From assembly GCA_020026035.1 (NCBI GenBank), contig JAHHRC010000042.1:1-11727 (forward strand): DNA of 11,727 nt, in the 5' to 3' direction. The translations under genes were made by a program, and so were the position numbers. Below the pieces are notes generated by a model. It was not told where the DNA came from. It did not search any database and worked only from the letters and a program-made list of their open reading frames with translations. This document shows positions 8,401-11,727 of this stretch, piece after piece. Source of the DNA: Erysipelotrichaceae bacterium (GTDB taxonomy: Bacteria > Bacillota_I > Bacilli_A > Erysipelotrichales > Erysipelotrichaceae). Every line of letters begins with the position of its first letter. The stretch's first letter is position 1.

Positions 8401-8991
8401 ATGGGTGAGATTTGTAATGCGATTTCTTATGATGGCATCTTGAAACATGCGGTGAGTAAGAAGGTGGACGATGAAACGCCGTATTTGTTGGATAAGTCGC
8501 ATGTGTTCCATGTGGTTGGAAAGCAAATTGGTCCGAAGATTCACTATGTGGAAGATCAAGGGGATAAGGTTGTCTACTTGTTAAATAAGATGTTTAAGAA
8601 GTATGAAGAAGGAACGTATCCGGATGTAATGATTGTGTCTCCGTTTGTGACGGTTGTAAGTGGCTTGCGGAATACGCTTCGTAAGGCGATGAATGATGGC
8701 CGGTTACAACGGGATGTTGTGGATTATATGATTTCAAGTAGTGAATTGCGTATGGGTACGGTGGAGCAATTGGCGTCTAAGTCGGCGAAGGAAGTGATTC
8801 TTGTCTTAGGTTGTGATGCAAGTAAAGATAATGCATTGGCGATTCAAACGGTCGATGAGGATGTTGTGAATGTTATGGTATCTAAGGCTCGTGAGCGTTT
8901 GTATGTTGTTTGTGATAAGGATGTATGGGTGCAATCGCCTGCTGTTGATGCGATGATTGAGTGGATTGATTTATTTGAAATTAAGGCATAA
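5464..8991 (+). CDS. large SF1 helicase-like protein with degenerate catalytic motifs and an internal coiled coil
   Basis: The 1175-residue frame is intact. Its order of blocks follows large UPF1/DNA2-like SF1 proteins (AAA_11/AAA_12): an N-terminal region opening HILQYYKMKEFF, a P-loop position, a long coiled coil (about 527-749, with FGKLF at 642-646), the NPWF...RE..LFN..V block (784 on), then the C-terminal motifs. The active sites are altered. The P-loop position reads PVGGSGEV (333-340) with no GKT. The DEAGQ position reads DHGER (883-887). The place of the usual arginine-rich RVHRRC reads VVNESI (971-976). Motif V is GTVEQLASK (1098-1106), lacking QG, and motif VI is NVMVSKARERL. The GDxxQ of motif III survives (GDVRQ, 907-911). 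No signal peptide or membrane segment is seen. It is probably a non-catalytic relative with an unknown role. It stands alone between its own promoter and terminator. Confidence 0.8.
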   Translation: MEHTKVERMDHILQYYKMKEFFQVENYPDVYKICRSAKRSEPIVEFAVDLKLDKDLETLLRKEATSMEKSHWSNLCVYLGKVQRDACLKAMSTYVQKDVDVFDQTEWNKDYMPLCSLELDCNGVYVSNSMMVSPIVFAMHELEMNPIKVERLFDCGRYEETMRKLDGLFVPGEVVSIDQLKGILKQLEEVYLSHLKDFSSDHKPVFFEAMDAVFYLYQNEELYQKNKHARVSNGFFRKGIQEELTSIEHGVRSDALCSFMDSFEEKMDEHERVDLLHRKSDQSHYLQQLHGLLDMEYAPLAKWPSLKMPTFMEQIALNHCLHDDSFMQAITVPVGGSGEVFVKELLASCVVEKAKVFSQYETSDDGFEVVHGKSCNWYQLKDRSLCKQSLFVVSDEDYFSRVVKDLKEELTPKYHISTDSRKPLSLIRKLFDASYSGMEEVIVSGNQDPIVLQDLYFSKQASDLYNISGKQNAMQSAWGLMGVKLTDQEDLYHLNQYFLEPLLKMYLHEEAIVSRGNARYEYTRKIFLKQLDRVHQKQEELESYKILPTLIKEEKLQSDLLKAKYETSLNAYEKSIRLTRIDIEHDEEKLKELECEITSLEETINAKDTMVQDVKNAIYALDLKIDENQKSAREKSKSVSMFGKLFHSKASQEVEEELLVLKDALSSLQGEMSSLQDSLRTYEQEEAQLQLKSLTLHEEVESLRSLIVEKEVSILEVEKKREECVSLLEHCEDRLITLKRKYRDAVESFKGSNGFTARKSLDPGFVSRLMSDDLEISSKAFLDNPWFHESYNREREKLFNTAVRFLRECVLSSKALACNMALLQSMLKFKNVELDAMDEVTMATSLFESLCFVVPMVQTTPYFLGVLLKDCKKEDSFGYIVYDHGERLDVHEVFGGLKRFAKTIVMGDVRQVKKKSKDDLRFLMSLYEDDVCKAYAKCDTNAMQFANLHAKYGTYLAKFGGDRTWVGIPFVVNESIGHPMGEICNAISYDGILKHAVSKKVDDETPYLLDKSHVFHVVGKQIGPKIHYVEDQGDKVVYLLNKMFKKYEEGTYPDVMIVSPFVTVVSGLRNTLRKAMNDGRLQRDVVDYMISSSELRMGTVEQLASKSAKEVILVLGCDASKDNALAIQTVDEDVVNVMVSKARERLYVVCDKDVWVQSPAVDAMIEWIDLFEIKA

Positions 8992-8993
8992 AG

Positions 8994-9028
8994 AAAAACA
9001 GTCTTGTAGGGAACAAGGCTGTTTTTTT
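8994..9028 (+). terminator. terminator of the helicase-like gene
   Basis: A 14-base stem (8994-9007 with 9013-9026, one T-G wobble) closes the loop AGGGA and runs into seven Ts. It begins 2 bases after the stop codon. Confidence 0.88.
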
Positions 9029-9033
9029 AGGGG

Positions 9034-9060
9034 TTAAGATATGTAGGGAACATATCTTAA
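9034..9060. repeat. perfect 10-bp hairpin with TAGGGAA loop
   Basis: TTAAGATATG (9034-9043) pairs with CATATCTTAA (9051-9060). The top of this hairpin, GTAGGGAAC (9043-9051), is identical to the top of the preceding terminator (9006-9014). No T run follows, so it is not a standard terminator. Confidence 0.75.
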
Positions 9061-9070
9061 GTGATAGGGG

Positions 9071-9094
9071 TTTGCACATATTTCTATGTACAAA
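9071..9094. repeat. 9-of-10 bp inverted repeat
   Basis: TTTGCACATA (9071-9080) and TATGTACAAA (9085-9094) pair except for one C-A mismatch, around a TTTC loop. It is followed by an A-rich run on this strand, so it is not a plus-strand terminator. Role unknown. Confidence 0.5.
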
Positions 9095-9117
9095 ACAAAA
9101 ACTATAAATCATAGCGT

Positions 9118-9151
9118 GTAAGATTAGGGAGTCTTACAGTAACAACTGTAA
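9118..9151 (+). repeat. two overlapping, mutually exclusive hairpins
   Basis: GTAAGA (9118-9123) pairs with TCTTAC (9132-9137), leaving TAGGGA in the loop inside a T-G pair. TTACAGT (9134-9140) pairs perfectly with ACTGTAA (9145-9151) around AACA. The two stems share bases 9134-9137, so only one can form fully at a time. A second ACTGTAA at 9166-9172 could also pair with TTACAGT. Confidence 0.55.
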
Positions 9152-9189
9152 TCCTTCTTGTAGATACTGTAAAGAGATATGCTCAGAAG

Positions 9190-9226
9190 TTTAAGAAAAT
9201 GTTTAAGAAATAATTCGATTCTTAAA
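9190..9226. repeat. TTTAAGAA direct and inverted repeats
   Basis: TTTAAGAA occurs at 9190-9197 and 9202-9209, and its reverse complement TTCTTAAA at 9219-9226. The three copies lie 60-100 bases upstream of the 9289 promoter, a position that would suit an activator or repressor site. The motif is AT-rich and may be chance. Confidence 0.4.
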
Positions 9227-9285
9227 GAATTTGTGAAATATGCCTAGTTTATGCGTATTGTACAGGTGGAATGGTTGGTTGGATT

Positions 9286-9294
9286 TGGTATAAT
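9286..9294 (+). promoter_or_regulatory. promoter of the small-protein/M16C peptidase pair (extended -10)
   Basis: TGG followed by TATAAT (9289-9294) matches the tmk and helicase-like promoters. No good -35 is found at 16-18 bases (TTGTAC at 9258 is too far), so it would rely on the extended -10. The predicted start, near 9301, leaves a leader of about 8 bases or fewer before the small protein. Confidence 0.7.
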
Positions 9295-9308
9295 AGCTGC
9301 AGGTGGTG

Positions 9309-9491
9309 ATGGATTTGATCGAAAATTTTGATGAATTAACGTTGCAAGAAAAGAAATTGTATTTTTTGCGAAACTATGCAAGTTATGTTCGGGAAGGGGA
9401 ATGGAGTGGTCTTCGTGACGATGCCCCAGAGGATGTAAAGGTTGCGTTTGAAGCGTTTTTAGAAGAGTATCGAAGAAGCATCACACATTGA
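9309..9491 (+). CDS. small acidic protein of unknown function
   Basis: I do not recognise this 60-residue protein. It is rich in Asp and Glu, has no signal peptide, membrane segment or cysteine, and looks helical and cytosolic (FDELTLQEKKLYFLRNYASY near the N-terminus, then VAFEAFLEEYRRS). It has codon use like its neighbours, its own strong promoter, and lies 11 bases upstream of the M16C peptidase gene, so it is probably real and co-transcribed. In-frame GTGs at 9303 and 9306 are possible alternative starts. The sequence AGGTGG at 9301-9306 could act as a ribosome site for the ATG, but spacing is only 2 bases, and the leader may be too short to include it in full. A link to the peptidase is suggested only by position. 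Confidence 0.65.
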   Translation: MDLIENFDELTLQEKKLYFLRNYASYVREGEWSGLRDDAPEDVKVAFEAFLEEYRRSITH

Positions 9492-9497
9492 AAGGAG
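9491..9497 (+). promoter_or_regulatory. ribosome binding site of the M16C peptidase gene
   Basis: AAAGGAG lies 5 bases before the ATG at 9503 and overlaps the last base of the preceding stop codon. Confidence 0.85.
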
Positions 9498-9502
9498 TTA
9501 CT

Positions 9503-11727
9503 ATGTTAGAAGTAAATGATGTAGTACAAGGCTTCCGTGTTGTACGGGTGCGTGAAGTAAATGATTTAAAGGGTCATCTTGTGGAGATGGTTCATGAAAA
9601 GACGAATGCCGAATTGGTGTATTTGGATCGTAAGGAATTGAATAAGACGTTCTGTATTGGGTTTAAGACAACGCCTGTGAATGATACGGGTGTGTTCCAT
9701 ATTTTAGAGCATTCGGTGTTGAATGGGTCGCGTAAGTATCCGGTGAAGGAGCCGTTTGTAGACTTGTTGAAGTCGAGTTTGCAGACGTTCTTGAATGCGA
9801 TGACATATCCGGATAAGACGTTATATCCGGTTTCGAGTCGTAATCCAAAGGATTTCTTGAATTTGATGGATGTCTATTTGGATGCGGTGTTACATCCGGC
9901 GATTTATGAGAATAAGAATATCTTCTTGCAAGAAGGTTGGCACTATGAGATTCGTAAGGAAGAAGACATGCCGATTTATAAGGGTGTTGTGTTCAATGAG
10001 ATGAAGGGTGCATTCTCGAATGTGGATGAGACGTTGATTGATGAAGTGAATCGTACGTTGTTTAAGGATAATTGCTATAAGTATGTAAGTGGTGGTGATC
10101 CTGCGTATATTCCGGAATTGACGTATGAGGAGTTTATTGAAACGCATAAGAAGTATTACCATCCTTCGAATGCTCGTATTTTCTTAGATGGGGATTTGGA
10201 TCTTGATGAAGTGTTGAATCGTATTGATTCGTTCTTGAGTGAATATGATGCGATGGATATGGATATTGAGATTGCGCGTCAAGAGAAGTTGAAGGGTGTT
10301 GAGGTTGTTTGCAAGCATCCGATTTCGGAGGATGAAGATCCAAAGGATAAGACGGTGATTAGTTTTGCGTTTATGCTTGATTCCTATGAGGATGTAAAGC
10401 GTATTGCGGCTTGGAATATCTTAGCGGATGTGTTGGCTGGTTCGAATGATTCGTTGTTGAAGAAGGCGATTTTGGATAAGAATCTTGGTCAAGATGTTGA
10501 GATTGGTGTGATGGAAGATTTACTTCAACCATATGTGTTAGTGGTTGTTCGTAATACAAATCCTGAATGCAAGGATGAAATTGTTAAGACTGTTAAAGAA
10601 ACGATTTCTAAGGCTGTTGAAGAGGGTCTTCGTAAGAAGCAGCTTGTGTCGATTTTGAATCAGTTAGAGTTTATGTATCGTGAGGCGAAGGAACCAAGTG
10701 GGCTTATTTATGGGCTTAAGACGTATAAGGCTTGGTTGTATGGTGGTGATCCGATGTTGTATTTGGCATTGGGTGATTTGTACCAAGAGTTGCGTGATGC
10801 GATTGAGGATGGCTACTTTGAGTCTGTGTTGAAGGAAGACTTGTTGGATGATACGTATATTTCGACGATTACGATTTTGCCGGATCAAAACTTATCGAAG
10901 GAAAAAGAACTTGCAGAAGCGGCTCGTTTAGAGAAGTTGAAGGCTTCTTGGTCCAAGGAAGAAGTAGAGTTCCTTGTGCATGAGAATGAGGTGCTTGATG
11001 TATGGCAGGCGAAGGAAGATAGCGAAGAAGAAAAGGCTACACTTCCTAAGCTTGGATTAGATGAAGTAGAAAAGCGTCCGGAAGATTTCCATGGGGAAGT
11101 TACGAAGGTGCATGGTGTTCCTACGATGGTTTATAAGGATGATGGTCGTGGGATTGTGTATTTGAATCTATACTTTAATCTTGCTGGATTAAAGGTGGAT
11201 GAGTTGGCTTCGGTTGCGTTCTTTAAGGAGTTATTACAAGAGCTTGCGACTTCAAAGCATTCGCTTCTTGAGTTGAAAGAAGAGCTTCGTACGTATGTTG
11301 GTTCGTTGTTTATGACAATGGATGCGTATGAGGTTGTTGGTGAGAAGGATCGTTGTGTTCCGACATTGCATGTTGGATGTTCGGTTCTTGAACACAATGT
11401 GGATAAGGCTGTTGAATTGATACTTGAAGTGTTGAACGATACGGTATTTACCAAGGAAACGATTCTTCCTTATGTAAAACAAGCTAATGAACGTAATAAG
11501 CAGATGTTGATTACGTCTGGGCATGCCTATGCGATTGGTCGTGTAAATGCGCATCATTCGGTTGGGGCTGCCTTTAAGGATGCGACTGCTGGTATTGGCT
11601 ATATGGAATACTTGCGTAAGTTTGATCAGAACTTTGATGAGATGGTAGAAGAGTTTATTGCCTTAACGGATGTATATAAGGAAGTGATCTTCTCGCGTCA
11701 ACGTTGTAAGGCAAGTATTAGTAATGA
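9503..11727 (+). CDS. M16C family zinc metallopeptidase (PreP/HypA-like), C-terminus beyond the right edge
   Basis: The frame is open for 741 codons to the window edge; the TAATGA at the very end is out of frame. This family degrades peptides inside a chamber made of two M16 halves. The inverted zinc motif HILEH (H66, E69, H70) is present, and the distal glutamate is E166 in VVFNEMKGAF, 96 residues after H70 as in PreP. Other family blocks are LNGSRKYPVKEPFVDL (73-88), QTFLNAMTYPDKTLYP (94-109) and FLQEGWHYE (141-149). The M16C-associated region appears later (GIVYLNLYFNLAGL). Relatives are about 970 residues, so some 230 are probably missing. It is presumably cytosolic, as there is no signal peptide. 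All visible catalytic residues are intact, so it should be active. It follows the small acidic protein in one transcript. Confidence 0.93.
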   Translation, partial: MLEVNDVVQGFRVVRVREVNDLKGHLVEMVHEKTNAELVYLDRKELNKTFCIGFKTTPVNDTGVFHILEHSVLNGSRKYPVKEPFVDLLKSSLQTFLNAMTYPDKTLYPVSSRNPKDFLNLMDVYLDAVLHPAIYENKNIFLQEGWHYEIRKEEDMPIYKGVVFNEMKGAFSNVDETLIDEVNRTLFKDNCYKYVSGGDPAYIPELTYEEFIETHKKYYHPSNARIFLDGDLDLDEVLNRIDSFLSEYDAMDMDIEIARQEKLKGVEVVCKHPISEDEDPKDKTVISFAFMLDSYEDVKRIAAWNILADVLAGSNDSLLKKAILDKNLGQDVEIGVMEDLLQPYVLVVVRNTNPECKDEIVKTVKETISKAVEEGLRKKQLVSILNQLEFMYREAKEPSGLIYGLKTYKAWLYGGDPMLYLALGDLYQELRDAIEDGYFESVLKEDLLDDTYISTITILPDQNLSKEKELAEAARLEKLKASWSKEEVEFLVHENEVLDVWQAKEDSEEEKATLPKLGLDEVEKRPEDFHGEVTKVHGVPTMVYKDDGRGIVYLNLYFNLAGLKVDELASVAFFKELLQELATSKHSLLELKEELRTYVGSLFMTMDAYEVVGEKDRCVPTLHVGCSVLEHNVDKAVELILEVLNDTVFTKETILPYVKQANERNKQMLITSGHAYAIGRVNAHHSVGAAFKDATAGIGYMEYLRKFDQNFDEMVEEFIALTDVYKEVIFSRQRCKASISN

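Larger units (their letters stand above)
8992..9308. other. structured non-coding intergenic region
   Basis: About 315 bases hold no convincing gene on either strand. In order they hold a terminator, a 10-bp hairpin, an imperfect hairpin, two overlapping hairpins, a TTTAAGAA repeat cluster and an extended -10 promoter. The bases between the terminator and the promoter are AT-rich. No tRNA and no riboswitch class that I recognise is present; a small RNA is possible, but no clear promoter for one is seen. Confidence 0.6.

Noticed and set aside
9072..9108. promoter TTGCAC ... TATAAA for a small RNA
   Set aside because: The spacing is 25 bases, far from the usual 16-18, so it cannot be supported as a standard promoter.
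9118..9172. riboswitch or T-box leader of the peptidase operon
   Set aside because: No known riboswitch core or T-box sequence can be seen, and the downstream promoter at 9289 makes a leader role unlikely.
9190..9226. possible CRISPR-like repeats (GTTTAAGAAA)
   Set aside because: The copies are only 8-10 bases, the spacing is 12 bases or less and there are no uniform spacers or cas genes.
9890..10162. 90-residue minus-strand frame
   Set aside because: It is antisense to a strongly conserved part of the M16C peptidase, including the NEMKG motif.
11722..11727. TAATGA at the right edge as the end of the peptidase gene
   Set aside because: Neither stop is in the peptidase frame, and the protein would be about 230 residues short of its family length.

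Overview
The window looks like chromosomal DNA of a low-GC Gram-positive bacterium (Bacillota). The main evidence is the order tmk, holB, ricT/yaaT, rsmI, which is the core of the Bacillus tmk-to-rsmI neighbourhood. The spare gene set and the style of the proteins make an Erysipelotrichia-like member a reasonable guess, but that is inference. There is no sign of phage, transposon or CRISPR.

Layout. (1) Positions 1-1392, minus strand: a PTS-controlled transcription regulator of the BglG/LicR/MtlR type, cut by the left edge. (2) Positions 1393-1490: a divergent intergenic region with a GGTA/TACC repeat cluster and a strong extended -10 promoter placed so close to tmk that its mRNA should be leaderless. 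(3) Positions 1491-5356: a tightly packed plus-strand operon encoding thymidylate kinase, DNA polymerase III delta' subunit, RicT and RsmI, closed by a terminator at 5361-5392. (4) Positions 5464-8991: a single large gene with its own promoter and terminator. It encodes an 1175-residue protein with the whole layout of a large SF1 helicase-like family, but nearly every catalytic motif has been replaced. (5) Positions 8992-9308: a non-coding stretch with a terminator, several further hairpins (three with AGGGA in the loop), repeats and another TGGTATAAT promoter. (6) Positions 9309-9491: a 60-residue acidic protein of unknown function. It is followed 11 bases later by an M16C (PreP/HypA-like) zinc metallopeptidase that runs off the right edge.

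The operon joins dTTP supply (tmk), replication clamp loading (holB), an RNA-processing cofactor (ricT) and 16S rRNA modification (rsmI), all housekeeping roles. The most unusual items are the apparent pseudo-helicase, the leaderless and near-leaderless starts that share one promoter motif, and the run of AGGGA-loop hairpins downstream of the pseudo-helicase gene.
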